A stretch of DNA of 64,000 nucleotides from Clostridium ljungdahlii DSM 13528 (GCF_000143685.1 NC_014328.1:1302001-1366000); one strand, 5' to 3'; positions 27,945 through 37,651 are shown, numbered from the stretch's first letter. Numbers and translations are program-made. Notes: generated by a model from the sequence alone, not told the origin.

Positions 27945-29216
27945 ATGAATGAGTATATAATTGGCATAGATATAGGTTCGTCCAATATATGTGCTGCTGC
28001 TGGAAAAGTGGACAAACATGCTGGAGTACAGATAATGGGTATAACTTCTTCAAATTGTACGGGAGTGAAAAGAGGAATAGTTGTAGATATAGATAATACT
28101 TCAGAATCTATAAAAAAATGTATAAGTTCTTTAGAAAGAATGCTTGATACTAAAATATCAGAAGCGTATATATCTTTACCAGGAGGAATAAGTGAGATTA
28201 TTTGGAATAAAGGTGTAGTTGCTGTATCTTCAGAAGATCGTGAAATAAAACAAAATGATGTAAAAAGAGTTTTAAAAGCATCTAAGATTATTACGGTTCC
28301 AAATGATAAAGAAATAATAGGGGTAATACCTGAGCAATACATAATTGATGGTTACGACAAAATAAAGGATCCCATAGGTATGAGCGGATTAAGATTGGAA
28401 GTAGACTCACAAATAATAATGGCTCAGTCAGCAATAGTAAATAATATTTTTAAAAGTGTAAATAAAGCAGGAATAAAAGTTTTAGGAGTAGTATTTCAAC
28501 CCATAGCTATATCTGAAGTAGTATTAAAAGAAGATGAAATTCAACGGGGAGTAGCTCTTGTTGATGCAGGAGCAGAGTCTATAAATATTTATATTTATGA
28601 GGGTGGAAATTTGAGGAGTATAAGTACTATAGGCTTAGGTGGAAATATAATAACAAATGATATTGGAGTTTGTTTAAAACTTTCTGCTTCAGAGGCAGAA
28701 AAACTCAAAATAAAATATGGAAGTCTTGAAATAAACCATGATGAAGAAAACTTTAAGATAGAAGTCGATGCTGATTATAATAACAAAGTAAAAGTTGATT
28801 ATAATATTTTAGTTCAAATTATACAAGCTAGAGTAGAAGAATTATTTTCTATAATAGATAAGGAAATAAGAAATTCTGAGTATTATGATAAACTTTCGGG
28901 CGTAGTTATGGTAGGAGGCGGAATGGCTGCTATAAATGGAATAGAAAAATTTGGTGAAAATGTGTTGAAGAAGCTTGTAAGAATTGGAATTCCAAAATAC
29001 ATAGGAGCAGCTAGTCCTATGTATGCTACAGCAGTTGGAGTAGTAAAAGATGTTTCAAATTCAATAAAAGTTAAAAATGCAGCATTTACGGATCCGATTA
29101 AAAATAAAGATATATGTGATTATGAGGAAACAGATAAAAAACAAAAAACAAGTAAAAAAAATAAAGATAGTAGTTTTGTATCAAGAATAAAACAATTCTT
29201 TACAGATTTTTTTTAA
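27945..29216 (+). CDS. ftsA: Cell division protein FtsA
   Basis: Actin-like membrane anchor of the Z ring, 423 residues. It has 'IIGIDIGSSNICAAAG' (phosphate 1), 'GVALVDAGAESINIYIYEGG' (phosphate 2) and 'GVVMVGGGMAAINGI' (adenosine motif). The C-terminus is an amphipathic helix ('FVSRIKQFFTDFF') after a Lys-rich linker, the FtsA membrane-targeting sequence. The start is ATG 27945; the ribosome site AAGGAGGG is 13 bases away, longer than usual. ftsZ follows 18 bases later. Confidence 0.9.
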   Translation: MNEYIIGIDIGSSNICAAAGKVDKHAGVQIMGITSSNCTGVKRGIVVDIDNTSESIKKCISSLERMLDTKISEAYISLPGGISEIIWNKGVVAVSSEDREIKQNDVKRVLKASKIITVPNDKEIIGVIPEQYIIDGYDKIKDPIGMSGLRLEVDSQIIMAQSAIVNNIFKSVNKAGIKVLGVVFQPIAISEVVLKEDEIQRGVALVDAGAESINIYIYEGGNLRSISTIGLGGNIITNDIGVCLKLSASEAEKLKIKYGSLEINHDEENFKIEVDADYNNKVKVDYNILVQIIQARVEELFSIIDKEIRNSEYYDKLSGVVMVGGGMAAINGIEKFGENVLKKLVRIGIPKYIGAASPMYATAVGVVKDVSNSIKVKNAAFTDPIKNKDICDYEETDKKQKTSKKNKDSSFVSRIKQFFTDFF

Positions 29217-29234
29217 TAAAGGAGGCAGGGTATT

Positions 29235-30344
29235 GTGTTAGATTTTGATGTTGATGTTCAACAATTTGCTCAGATAAAAGTAATAGGATGCGGCGGCGGA
29301 GGAAACAATGCTGTAAATAGAATGATAAAAGAAGGATTAAAAAATGTTGAATTTATAGCCATAAATACAGATAAGCAAGCATTAATGCTTTCACAAGCAT
29401 CGCAAAAAATACAAATAGGTGATAAGCTTACCAAAGGACTTGGTGCAGGGGCAAATCCTGAAATAGGGAAAAAGGCCGCAGAGGAAAATAAGGATGAAAT
29501 ATCTCAAGCTATAAAAGGTGCGGACATGGTGTTTATTACAGCAGGTATGGGTGGTGGAACTGGTACAGGGGCAGCTCCTATAATCGCAGAAATTGCAAAA
29601 TCAATGGGTATACTTACTGTGGGTGTGGTTACTAAACCTTTTCCTTTTGAAGGAAGAAAGAGAATGCTTCATGCAGAAATGGGAATAAAGGATTTGAAGG
29701 ATAAAGTTGATACTTTGGTTACAATACCAAATGAAAGGTTACTTTCTGTGGTGGATAAAAAGACAACTTTAATGGAATCCTTTAGACTTGCAGATGATGT
29801 ATTAAGACAAGGCGTTCAAGGTATATCAGATTTAATTACTATACCTGGACTTGTAAATTTAGACTTTGCAGATGTTAGAACAATTATGATAGACAAGGGT
29901 CTTGCACATATGGGTGTAGGTAAGGGAAATGGTGATAATAGGGCACAGGATGCAGCAAAACAGGCAATATCAAGTCCACTTCTTGAAACTTCCATAGTAG
30001 GGGCTACTGGAGTACTTTTGAATATAACAGGTGGACAGGACCTAGGGCTTTTAGAAATAAATGAAGCTGCGGAGATAGTTCAAGATGCAGCAGATCCTGA
30101 TGCAAACATAATATTTGGAGCTGTTATAGATGAGGAAATAAAAGATGAAATAAGAATTACTGTAATAGCTACAGGTTTTGAAACGGGAAAGGATGAAGTT
30201 AAGAGGGAAACAAAATCCGATATCAAATCTTCAAGACGAAGTATGATGAATAATGAGGATGAAGCAGCAGCTTCTGTAGAATATGAGAAAATTGATGAAA
30301 ATAATTTGGAAGTACCAGCTTTCCTAAGAAGACAGAGAAAGTAG
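29235..30344 (+). CDS. ftsZ: Cell division protein FtsZ
   Basis: Tubulin-like GTPase of 369 residues forming the division ring. It has '[15 protein letters not shown]' at the N-terminus and the tubulin signature '[10 protein letters not shown]'. The variable linker is short and acidic, and the C-terminal peptide '[12 protein letters not shown]' binds FtsA and other anchors. GTG 29235 follows GGAGG at 29221-29225. Confidence 0.97.
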   Translation: MLDFDVDVQQFAQIKVIGCGGGGNNAVNRMIKEGLKNVEFIAINTDKQALMLSQASQKIQIGDKLTKGLGAGANPEIGKKAAEENKDEISQAIKGADMVFITAGMGGGTGTGAAPIIAEIAKSMGILTVGVVTKPFPFEGRKRMLHAEMGIKDLKDKVDTLVTIPNERLLSVVDKKTTLMESFRLADDVLRQGVQGISDLITIPGLVNLDFADVRTIMIDKGLAHMGVGKGNGDNRAQDAAKQAISSPLLETSIVGATGVLLNITGGQDLGLLEINEAAEIVQDAADPDANIIFGAVIDEEIKDEIRITVIATGFETGKDEVKRETKSDIKSSRRSMMNNEDEAAASVEYEKIDENNLEVPAFLRRQRK

Positions 30345-30386
30345 AAAAAATCCGTGTATAGTTTAAACTATACACGGATTTTTTAT
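30345..30386 (+). terminator. Terminator of ftsA-ftsZ
   Basis: A 40-base perfect palindrome (30345-30384) with AAAAAA and TTTTTT ends, starting directly after the ftsZ stop. It should terminate in both directions. Confidence 0.92.
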
Positions 30387-30556
30387 TGTCTAACTTTATG
30401 CAATACAAATGACTTTAAATAGTACTAAAAAAAGATTTTATGGCATAATATAGAAAATAAAAATATTATATATGATTAAGAAATGACAAAATTTTGAAAT
30501 ATATAAGTATATAATAAAGGTAAATACAGGAAATAAAGCTGGAGGTGAGCTTACAA

Positions 30557-31354
30557 TTGGTAGTATATGCAGACTTGCTAATTTTAATAAACTTTATAGT
30601 AAACTTTTTTTTATTATATATTACAGGAAGAACTCTTAAGTTAAAGATAAAACTTAAATTTATGATTTTAGCTGCGGCCATAGGAAGCGGTTATACGGTT
30701 ACATTAATTTATCCAGTCTTAAATATATTTTCTGCTTTCTATTTTAAAATTTTAGTAGCAGCTATGCTAATTTATATTTCTTTCGGTAATAGGGGATTTA
30801 TATGTAATTTTAAAATTTCAGCTGTATTTATTTTGTATTCTATGCTGCTGGCAGGTATTTGTATGTTTGTGGAATATAGTAATTGCTCCTATACAGGAGA
30901 TTATATGATAATTAATTTCCCTTATGAATGGCTTTTTATTTCTATCATGGTGTTGTACATAATAATTGATAGATTGGTAATTTATGTTAAAGATAGGAAC
31001 AAGATGTTTAAATTGATTTATAATGTGGATATTGTATTTAAAGACAAAAGTAAGAGTGTAAGGGCTTTTTTAGATACCGGGAACGAGCTTAGGGAGCCAG
31101 CTACCAATTTGCCAGTAGTGATAGTTGAGAAGTCTGTATTTCAAAATATAAATCTAGAAGAAATGGATAAGTTTTATATACCTTATAGAGTTATAAATGG
31201 CAAGTGTGGCAAGCTTCAGGGCTTTAAGCCAGATGTAGTAAAAATAGACTTTGGACAAGAAACTAAAAATAGAGAAGTTATAATTGCTATTTGCAAGGAT
31301 AAATTGAGTAAATTTGACGATTATCATGCACTTCTTTCTAGGGGAGTGATATAG
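30557..31354 (+). CDS. spoIIGA: Sigma-E processing peptidase SpoIIGA
   Basis: Membrane aspartic protease of about 265 residues that cleaves the pro-peptide of SigE, encoded next. The N-terminal half has five or so membrane helices; the C-terminal half holds the catalytic 'FLDTGNEL' motif. GGAGGTG at 30541-30547 sits 9 bases before TTG 30557, which is preferred to the in-frame GTG inside the ribosome site. In Bacillus it is activated by SpoIIR from the forespore. Confidence 0.92.
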   Translation: MVVYADLLILINFIVNFFLLYITGRTLKLKIKLKFMILAAAIGSGYTVTLIYPVLNIFSAFYFKILVAAMLIYISFGNRGFICNFKISAVFILYSMLLAGICMFVEYSNCSYTGDYMIINFPYEWLFISIMVLYIIIDRLVIYVKDRNKMFKLIYNVDIVFKDKSKSVRAFLDTGNELREPATNLPVVIVEKSVFQNINLEEMDKFYIPYRVINGKCGKLQGFKPDVVKIDFGQETKNREVIIAICKDKLSKFDDYHALLSRGVI

Positions 31355-31549
31355 ACGGTAGGTGTATAACGGCTGATACGCCCATGGATAAGATTTTCTA
31401 CTAAAGGATAACGCATTATAAGTGCTAAAGACACTAAGAACACTGTTAATAAGACTCAGATGGAGAAAGAATATTTCTCACAAGTAACCCCTATTTGAGT
31501 CTAAAAATCACTTGATGTAAAAGGAAATTAAATGATGGAGGCTATGATT
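31355..31549 (+). promoter_or_regulatory. Structured spacer between spoIIGA and sigE
   Basis: 195 bases with clear RNA folding potential. 31452-31462 pairs with 31492-31502 (two G-U pairs), enclosing GAGAAA-N5-TTTCTC (31463-31468 with 31474-31479) and leaving a 12-base 3' bulge. AGTG...CACT pairs near 31421-31434. CATGGATAA at 31383-31391 also occurs in the ftsA leader. There is no T-run, so it is not a plain terminator. It matches no RNA family I know. Confidence 0.45.
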
Positions 31550-32257
31550 ATGCTTAGGTTAAAAATATTGTTGAACAGAATACTTACAAAATTTAAATTT
31601 GCAATAAAAAACATATATTATATAGGGGGAAATGATGTACTACCACCTCCACTTAGCAAAAAAGAAGAAGAGGATTTGGTTTTGAAGTTAGTTTCTGGAG
31701 ATGAGAAGGTAAGATCTACTCTTATAGAAAGAAATTTGCGATTGGTAGTTTATATAGCTAGAAAGTTTGAAAATACAGGTGTAAATGTGGAAGATTTAGT
31801 ATCAGTAGGTACCATAGGACTTATAAAAGCAGTAAATACATTTAATCCTGAAAAAAAAATAAAATTAGCTACTTATGCTTCTAGATGCATAGAAAATGAA
31901 ATACTCATGTATCTGAGAAGAAATAGTAAAACAAAGGCAGAAATTTCTTTTTATGAACCACTCAACATAGATTGGGATGGAAATGAATTATTACTTTCTG
32001 ATATTTTAGGAACGGACAATGACGTAGTATACAATTTTATAGAAGATGAAGTGGATAAGCAGCTTCTAATGCTAGCTATGAAAAAATTGAGTGACAGGGA
32101 AAAGGAGATAGTTAATCTAAGGTTTGGATTAAATGGCAAAAGTGAAAAAACTCAGAAAGAGGTTGCAGACTTACTTGGAATATCACAGTCTTATATATCA
32201 AGGTTAGAAAAGAGAATAATAAAGAGACTTAGAAAAGAAATAAATAAAATGTTATAG
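31550..32257 (+). CDS. sigE: Sporulation sigma factor SigE (pro-form)
   Basis: Early mother-cell sigma factor, about 235 residues. A basic/hydrophobic pro-sequence (about 1-28) precedes '[13 protein letters not shown]', followed by complete regions 2 ('[18 protein letters not shown]', '[17 protein letters not shown]') and 4 ('[20 protein letters not shown]'). Pro-SigE is inserted in the septal membrane and cut by SpoIIGA. GGAGG at 31537-31541 supports ATG 31550; ATG 31532 is an alternative, with AAGGAA upstream. Confidence 0.95.
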   Translation: MLRLKILLNRILTKFKFAIKNIYYIGGNDVLPPPLSKKEEEDLVLKLVSGDEKVRSTLIERNLRLVVYIARKFENTGVNVEDLVSVGTIGLIKAVNTFNPEKKIKLATYASRCIENEILMYLRRNSKTKAEISFYEPLNIDWDGNELLLSDILGTDNDVVYNFIEDEVDKQLLMLAMKKLSDREKEIVNLRFGLNGKSEKTQKEVADLLGISQSYISRLEKRIIKRLRKEINKML

Positions 32258-32330
32258 GGTTGTCTTTAGTATAAAACTCAGCTTCTTAGTAAATACTTAA
32301 AATGCTATATATTCTAAAGGGGCTGATTAC

Positions 32331-33104
32331 ATGATAATTAATAAAGTAGAAATTTGTGGCGTAAATACATCAAAATTGCCAGTTCTCAAGGGAAAAGAAA
32401 TGAAAGAACTTTTAATAAAGATGCAGCAGGGAGATAATGAATCTAGAGAAAAGTTTATAAAGGGTAATTTACGATTGGTGTTAAGTGTAATACAGAGGTT
32501 TAATAACAGGGGAGAAAATGTAGATGATCTATTTCAAGTAGGATGTATAGGGCTTATAAAAGCCATTGACAACTTTGATTTAAGTCAAAATGTTAAATTT
32601 TCAACTTATGCTGTACCTATGATTATAGGAGAAATAAGAAGATACTTAAGGGATAACAATTCCATAAGGGTAAGCAGATCTCTTAGAGATATTGCTTATA
32701 AAGCACTTCAAGTTAGAGATAAATTAATAAGGGAAAATAATAAAGAACCAACTATATCACAAATAGCGGAAGAATTAAATATACCAAGAGAGGAAGTGGT
32801 ATTTGCATTGGATGCCATTCAGGATCCAGTTTCCCTGTTTGAACCCATATATCATGATGGGGGTGATGCAATTTATGTAATGGATCAAATAAGTGATACT
32901 AAAAATTTGGATGAAAACTGGTTGGAAAACATATCGATAAAAGAAGCCATGAAAAAATTAAATGACAGGGAGAAATTGATACTTAATTTAAGATTTTTTG
33001 ATGGACGGACTCAGATGGAAGTAGCAGATGAAATAGGTATATCACAAGCGCAGGTATCTAGGTTAGAGAAAACTGCCTTAAGGCATATGCGAAAATATAT
33101 ATAA
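32331..33104 (+). CDS. sigG: Sporulation sigma factor SigG
   Basis: Late forespore sigma factor of 257 residues without a pro-sequence. The N-terminus has 'NKVEICGVNTSKLPVL', the SigG-specific start. Regions 2 ('NLRLVLSVIQRFNNRGENVDDLFQ'-type core) to 4 ('EVADEIGISQAQVSRLEKTAL') are complete. It follows sigE by 73 bases, the standard order in Bacilli and Clostridia; an own forespore promoter is expected there, but none was identified. Confidence 0.95.
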   Translation: MIINKVEICGVNTSKLPVLKGKEMKELLIKMQQGDNESREKFIKGNLRLVLSVIQRFNNRGENVDDLFQVGCIGLIKAIDNFDLSQNVKFSTYAVPMIIGEIRRYLRDNNSIRVSRSLRDIAYKALQVRDKLIRENNKEPTISQIAEELNIPREEVVFALDAIQDPVSLFEPIYHDGGDAIYVMDQISDTKNLDENWLENISIKEAMKKLNDREKLILNLRFFDGRTQMEVADEIGISQAQVSRLEKTALRHMRKYI

Positions 33105-33136
33105 ATAGGTATAATGTTTAATTTATAATAATTAGA

Positions 33137-33349
33137 AACTCAACTTTCACACATATGAAATTTTGACTTAATATAAAAAAATTGCGGCATAATTTTTTTA
33201 GTTGATAGTTAAGAATTAAAAATTAATAGTTAATGTGGATTTTTTCCGTTACACTACAAAAAACCATCCTTCACTATTAATTCTTCATTATTAATTCTTA
33301 ACTTGCGAAGCTTTGCTTAGCAAAGTTTTTAAACTGTGAAAGTTAAGTT
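33137..33349 (+). repeat. MITE-like AT-rich inverted-repeat element
   Basis: Nested inverted repeats after sigG. The core runs from 33207 to 33303 with perfect 13-base ends (AGTTAAGAATTAA and its reverse complement at 33291-33303) and further pairing AATTAATAGT/ACTATTAATT. Outer arms AACTCAACTTTCACA (33137-33151) and 33335-33349 pair with one G-U. No coding capacity. The core resembles, from memory, an AT-rich dispersed element of Clostridium genomes. Confidence 0.7.
33311..33330 (+). terminator. Hairpin terminator after sigG
   Basis: CTTTGC-TTA-GCAAAG followed by TTTTT, within the outer part of the repeat element. Confidence 0.6.
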
Positions 33350-33380
33350 AGAAAATAATAAAAATGGGGGATGTACATAA

Positions 33381-33647
33381 ATGGAGTTAGAAGGAGATTT
33401 ATTTTCTTTGACTAATCTAAGAAATATGGAAATTATAGATATAAATACGGGTGCAAAATTAGGTTTTATAAAAGATCTAAAGATAAATTGTGAAGAGCAT
33501 AAGATAATATCAATTATTTTACCATCTCAAACTTTTAAAATATCATTATTTGGGAAAAATGAAGATATAGAAATACCCTGGGATAATGTAAAAAAAATAG
33601 GTGTAGATGTAATTTTAGTCGATGGGAAAAATCTTGTAGAGGAGTAG
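33381..33647 (+). CDS. YlmC/YmxH family PRC-barrel sporulation protein
   Basis: 88 residues of the YlmC/YmxH family: 'GDLFSLTNLRNMEIIDINTGAKLGF' followed by 'DLKINCEEHKIISIILP' and 'IPWDNVKKIGVDVILVD'. It is a single PRC-barrel fold, linked to sporulation by expression and by its place after sigG. The molecular role is unknown. ATG 33381 follows AATGGGGGAT. Confidence 0.85.
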   Translation: MELEGDLFSLTNLRNMEIIDINTGAKLGFIKDLKINCEEHKIISIILPSQTFKISLFGKNEDIEIPWDNVKKIGVDVILVDGKNLVEE

Positions 33648-33714
33648 AAGTTTCCACAAAATAAGTATATAATTATAATATGTATACTATCTTATATGAA
33701 GGACGTGAATTAAA

Positions 33715-34170
33715 GTGAAATGCCCTTATTGTGGATACAATGAAACTAAAGTAGTGGATTCTAGATCTACAGATGACAATATGGCTATACGAAGAAGAAG
33801 AGAATGTTTAAGGTGTAATAAAAGATATACCACTTATGAAAAAATTGAAAATGTACCCATTTTAGTTGTAAAGAAAAATATGAATAGAGAATATTTTGAC
33901 AGGACTAAAATATTAAATGGATTAATAAAAGCTTGTGAAAAACGTCCTGTTTCAAGAAAACAAATTGAAAATATAACCGATGAAGTAGAGAAAAAGATAA
34001 ATAATAATATGATTACAGAAATAAGTTCCTCGGAGATAGGGGAAATTATTATGGAGAATTTAAAAAAGGTGGATGAAGTATCTTATGTCAGGTTTGCGTC
34101 TGTTTACAGACAATTTAAGGATATAAATACTTTTATGCAGGAAATAAAAAATCTTATTTCAAATAAATAA
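33715..34170 (+). CDS. nrdR: Transcriptional repressor NrdR
   Basis: 151 residues. An N-terminal zinc ribbon ('CPYCGYNETKVVDSR' and 'RRECLRCNKRYTTYE') is followed by an ATP-cone (about 50-140). NrdR senses ATP/dATP and represses ribonucleotide reductase genes. GTG 33715 is the start, giving the usual 'MKCPYCG' N-terminus. Confidence 0.96.
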   Translation: MKCPYCGYNETKVVDSRSTDDNMAIRRRRECLRCNKRYTTYEKIENVPILVVKKNMNREYFDRTKILNGLIKACEKRPVSRKQIENITDEVEKKINNNMITEISSSEIGEIIMENLKKVDEVSYVRFASVYRQFKDINTFMQEIKNLISNK

Positions 34171-34200
34171 ATGGTATGCTTTAAGCATACCATTTATTTT
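34161..34200 (+). terminator. Terminator after nrdR
   Basis: 34161-34176 pairs exactly with 34180-34195 (16 bp, TTA loop), then a T-rich tail. The stem includes the nrdR stop codon. Confidence 0.88.
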
Positions 34201-34323
34201 ATGTTAAATTAAAGTTAAAAGATATTTATAATCCCATCAATTAAAAAAACAATGTTAAAATATATTTAAGATAATTTTAAATATGTTTTTAATTCTGAAA
34301 TAAATTCTAGATGGAGGATTAAT

Positions 34324-35034
34324 ATGGAGAAAATTGCAGTAGAAGGTTATGAATTTATAAAAATAGATTTGCCAGGTGCAGAGGCAATATTTTCAACAGC
34401 CAAAAATGATTTGAGTTTTAATAAGTCCACAGATTCTGGAAAGGAAAATATTAAAAGTTTAAAAAGATGGTTTAATTTGAAAACTGTGGGATATTTGAAT
34501 CAAGTTCATGGGTGTCGGAGCATAATTTATACAGGTAAAGATGAAGAGAATGCAGATGGAATAATTACAAATGAGAGTAACACAGCTGTAGGAGTTTTTA
34601 ATGCTGATTGTATTCCAATACTTTTATATGATAAAAAAAATAAGGTTATAGCGGCAGTCCATAGTGGATGGAAAGGTACTTTAGCTTGTATTCTTTCTAA
34701 AACTATTGAAAAACTTGAAAGGAATTTCAATAGTGAATCTAAAGATATAATAGTATGTGTAGGACCACATATTCACAGCTGTTGTTATGAAGTTGGGGAA
34801 GAAGTAATGGATAAATTTAAGAACTCTGATTTTTATAGATTTAAGGATGTATTTAGAAATAGAAATCTTGATCTAAAAAAATGTATATTATATCAACTTC
34901 AGGACAGAGAAATAGAAAGTGAAAATATAAAATATTTAGATATATGTACCTATTGTAATACTGAATATGAAATGCATTCTTATAGAAAAGATAAAGACTA
35001 TGGAAGAATGTTTTCATTTATTTATCTAAAATAA
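34324..35034 (+). CDS. YfiH/YlmD-type purine nucleoside phosphorylase (polyphenol oxidase family)
   Basis: 236 residues with the family's metal-binding motifs 'NQVHG', 'NADCIPIL', 'VHSGWKG' and 'GPHIHSCCYEVG'. The human homologue FAMIN/LACC1 and bacterial YfiH phosphorylate or deaminate adenosine and inosine; in E. coli YfiH edits murein precursor errors. The older label is laccase. In many Firmicutes it lies near sigG and ylmC. It starts at ATG 34324 after GGAGG. Confidence 0.88.
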   Translation: MEKIAVEGYEFIKIDLPGAEAIFSTAKNDLSFNKSTDSGKENIKSLKRWFNLKTVGYLNQVHGCRSIIYTGKDEENADGIITNESNTAVGVFNADCIPILLYDKKNKVIAAVHSGWKGTLACILSKTIEKLERNFNSESKDIIVCVGPHIHSCCYEVGEEVMDKFKNSDFYRFKDVFRNRNLDLKKCILYQLQDREIESENIKYLDICTYCNTEYEMHSYRKDKDYGRMFSFIYLK

Positions 35035-35049
35035 AAATGGGGGATTATT

Positions 35050-35745
35050 ATGTTACAAGAAAAGATATTGATAGTAGATGATGAAGAACATATTTGTGAA
35101 CTTATTAAATTTAATCTTGAGAAAAATGGATATAAGACTATTGTAGCAGGAAATGGGATAGATGCATTGAAAATTGTAAAGGAAGAGATGCCTCAGTTAA
35201 TTTTACTGGATGTAATGCTGCCTGGAATGGATGGATATGATGTGTGCAAAGAAATAAGAAGGGACAATGCTATATCTTTTATTCCTGTAATAATGATAAC
35301 TGCAAGAGGAGAGGAATTTGATAAAGTGCTAGGATTAGAACTTGGAGCGGATGATTATATGACAAAGCCTTTTTCTATAAGGGAATTGGTTGCTAGGGTT
35401 AAAGCTGTACTCAGGAGAACTGCATTAAAACCTGTAGACAAATGCTACGTATTTGGACAGGTAAGCATAGATTTTGATAAACATGAAGTCATTAAAAATG
35501 GAGAAAAGGTAGAATTAACCTTAAAAGAATTTGAACTCCTAAAAATGCTTATAAAAAATAGGGGAAGAGTAATGACTAGAGATTTTTTATTAGATAAAAT
35601 ATGGGGATATGAATATGTTGGAGAAACTAGAACAGTGGATGTACACATAAGGCATTTAAGACAAAAAATAGAGGATTTCGATAAAAAACCTAAGTATATT
35701 GAAACTATTCGTGGCATTGGTTACAGATTTAACTCAGAAGAGTAG
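35050..35745 (+). CDS. phoP: Response regulator, OmpR/PhoB type (PhoP)
   Basis: 231 residues. The receiver domain (1-120) has acidic pair 'DDEE', phospho-Asp in 'LLDVMLPGMDG' and Lys in 'TKPFS'. The winged-helix domain (130-228) has 'LTLKEFELLKML' and 'VDVHIRHLRQKI'. It forms a pair with the kinase downstream. Because pstSCAB-phoU follow directly, it is most likely the phosphate-starvation regulator PhoP/PhoB. Confidence 0.93.
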   Translation: MLQEKILIVDDEEHICELIKFNLEKNGYKTIVAGNGIDALKIVKEEMPQLILLDVMLPGMDGYDVCKEIRRDNAISFIPVIMITARGEEFDKVLGLELGADDYMTKPFSIRELVARVKAVLRRTALKPVDKCYVFGQVSIDFDKHEVIKNGEKVELTLKEFELLKMLIKNRGRVMTRDFLLDKIWGYEYVGETRTVDVHIRHLRQKIEDFDKKPKYIETIRGIGYRFNSEE

Positions 35746-35757
35746 TTGGTGAAAAAA

Positions 35758-37482
35758 ATGAAAAAAAGATTAACGCTTTCTATGCTTTGCACTCTTATAT
35801 TTAGTATGCTTATAACAACTATATTATTTATAGTAATTGAAAATCATGAATATATTGAGAATATGAAACAAACTTTAAAAGTGAATAACCAGATTATAAT
35901 AAATGTACTGAAAAATGAAAATATAGATAACCAGGGAAGTTTTTTTAAAAAACAATTTGAAAATAACCTTATAAGAGAAACTTTAATAGACAGGAATGGT
36001 AAAGTAATAAGCGATTCTGTGGCAGTAGAAAAAGATATGAATAATCACAATCACAGAAAGGAAATTCAAGAAGCAAGAAAAAGTGGGACTGGTTATGATA
36101 TAAGAGTTAGTGATACCACGGGTAAAAAAACACTTTATTTTGCTACTATATTTAAAGATGGATATGTAGTAAGAAGTGCATTTACCATGCAGACAATTAA
36201 GGGATTTGAGGATGATTATTTTAAATATTATATAATTATAACTCTTTTCTCTATACTTGTTTCTATAGTATTTGCCTTAAAGCTTTCAAAGTCCATAGTA
36301 GGCCCTATAAAAAAGCTTCAGTATACTACAGCTAGTATAGCAAGTGGAGAATTGGATAAAAGAGTAAGAATTAATTCTAAAGATGAAATAGGGGAATTGG
36401 CAAATACATTTAATTATATGGCAGATGCTCTTCAAATTACCCTAAAGGATTCTCTAGATAAGCAAAATAAACTAGAGGCAATACTTAAAAGTATGGACAG
36501 TGGTGTAATAGCTGTTGATACTAAGTACAATATTATAATGATAAATCCCTATGCAAAAAAGATATTTGGTATAAAAAAAGATATAATAGGTGAAAGTTTG
36601 ATAGATAATATAAGGGATTTTGAACTAGAGGATGTATTTAAAAGTATGGAGGATGACTACAGAGAAATCAAAATACTATGGCCAAGAGAGAGAGAATTAA
36701 GGATAAAAACAGCCTATATCATAAATAGCAGTAAAAAAATAGGTAAAGTGGCAGTAATTCAAGATATAACGGATATAAAAAAGTTGGAAAATATGAGATC
36801 TCAATTTGTGGCCAATGTTTCGCATGAATTAAAAACTCCTCTTACTTCCATAAAAGGATTTGCAGAAACTTTAAAGTATGTAGATGATGTTGAAAATAAA
36901 AATAAATTTTTAAACATAATAAATGATGAGGCAGATAGACTTACCAGGTTGATAAATGATATATTAACTCTTTCTCATATAGAAAGTAATAGTATAGATA
37001 AGGTAGAAGAAGTAAAAATAGACGACATAGTAAAAGATGTTTGCTGTATGATGAAAACCGCAGCATATAAAAAGAATATTAAGATAGAGAAAATAGGGGA
37101 TAAGGTACCTAGCATATGGGCTGATGCAGACAGATTTAAGCAGATGGCAATAAATCTCATGGACAATTCAATAAAATATACTAACAATGGTGGCACAGTA
37201 AAAATTGGAACAATGCTTCAAGATAATAATTGTGTTTTATGGGTAGAGGATAATGGGGTAGGAATTTCAAAAGAACATCAAAGTAGACTTTTTGAAAGAT
37301 TTTATAGAGTTGATAAAGCTAGATCAAGAAATCAGGGTGGAACAGGACTCGGACTTGCTATAGTAAAACATATAGTTTTAGGCCTCAGTGGAACTATAGA
37401 TCTTCAAAGTGAAGTTGGAAAGGGAAGTAAATTTACAGTTAAAATTCCGTTGGATGCTAATAGTAAAAATGAAAATATATAA
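35758..37482 (+). CDS. phoR: Sensor histidine kinase PhoR
   Basis: About 574 residues: membrane helix 1, an extracytoplasmic loop, membrane helix 2 (about 160-180), HAMP, PAS (about 240-340), a HisKA domain with phospho-His in 'VSHELKTPLTS', and HATPase N ('NLMDNSIKYT'), G1 ('EDNGVGIS') and G2 ('GGTGLGLAIVK') boxes. ATG 35758 is preferred, with GGTGA at 35748-35752; in-frame TTG 35746 and GTG 35749 are alternatives. Its activity is likely modulated by PstSCAB-PhoU. Confidence 0.93.
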   Translation: MKKRLTLSMLCTLIFSMLITTILFIVIENHEYIENMKQTLKVNNQIIINVLKNENIDNQGSFFKKQFENNLIRETLIDRNGKVISDSVAVEKDMNNHNHRKEIQEARKSGTGYDIRVSDTTGKKTLYFATIFKDGYVVRSAFTMQTIKGFEDDYFKYYIIITLFSILVSIVFALKLSKSIVGPIKKLQYTTASIASGELDKRVRINSKDEIGELANTFNYMADALQITLKDSLDKQNKLEAILKSMDSGVIAVDTKYNIIMINPYAKKIFGIKKDIIGESLIDNIRDFELEDVFKSMEDDYREIKILWPRERELRIKTAYIINSSKKIGKVAVIQDITDIKKLENMRSQFVANVSHELKTPLTSIKGFAETLKYVDDVENKNKFLNIINDEADRLTRLINDILTLSHIESNSIDKVEEVKIDDIVKDVCCMMKTAAYKKNIKIEKIGDKVPSIWADADRFKQMAINLMDNSIKYTNNGGTVKIGTMLQDNNCVLWVEDNGVGISKEHQSRLFERFYRVDKARSRNQGGTGLGLAIVKHIVLGLSGTIDLQSEVGKGSKFTVKIPLDANSKNENI

Positions 37483-37489
37483 TAAATGT

Positions 37490-37538
37490 AAAATTAACAT
37501 CTGTACTTAAAGAAATAAGTGCGGATGTTAATTTTAAT
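37490..37538 (+). terminator. Terminator after phoR
   Basis: AAAATTAACATCTGTACTT pairs with AAGTGCGGATGTTAATTTT (19 bp, two G-U pairs) around an 8-base loop. The 3' arm overlaps TTAA-type hexamers that may belong to the pst promoter. Confidence 0.75.
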
Positions 37539-37554
37539 TAACATACATGTAATA
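37528..37554 (+). promoter_or_regulatory. Possible Pho box before pstS
   Basis: TTAATT (37528), TTAACA (37538) and GTAATA (37549) are spaced 10 and 11 bases apart, resembling the TTAACA direct repeats bound by PhoP in Gram-positives. The fit is weaker than at 42075. Confidence 0.35.
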
Positions 37555-37651
37555 AAGGATTAATCTTTGAGGAATATTATAAACAATGTAAGTAGTAGGT
37601 GTTTGATGCAATATTATTGTTAGGAATCAAATTTTAAGGAGGTCTAATATT

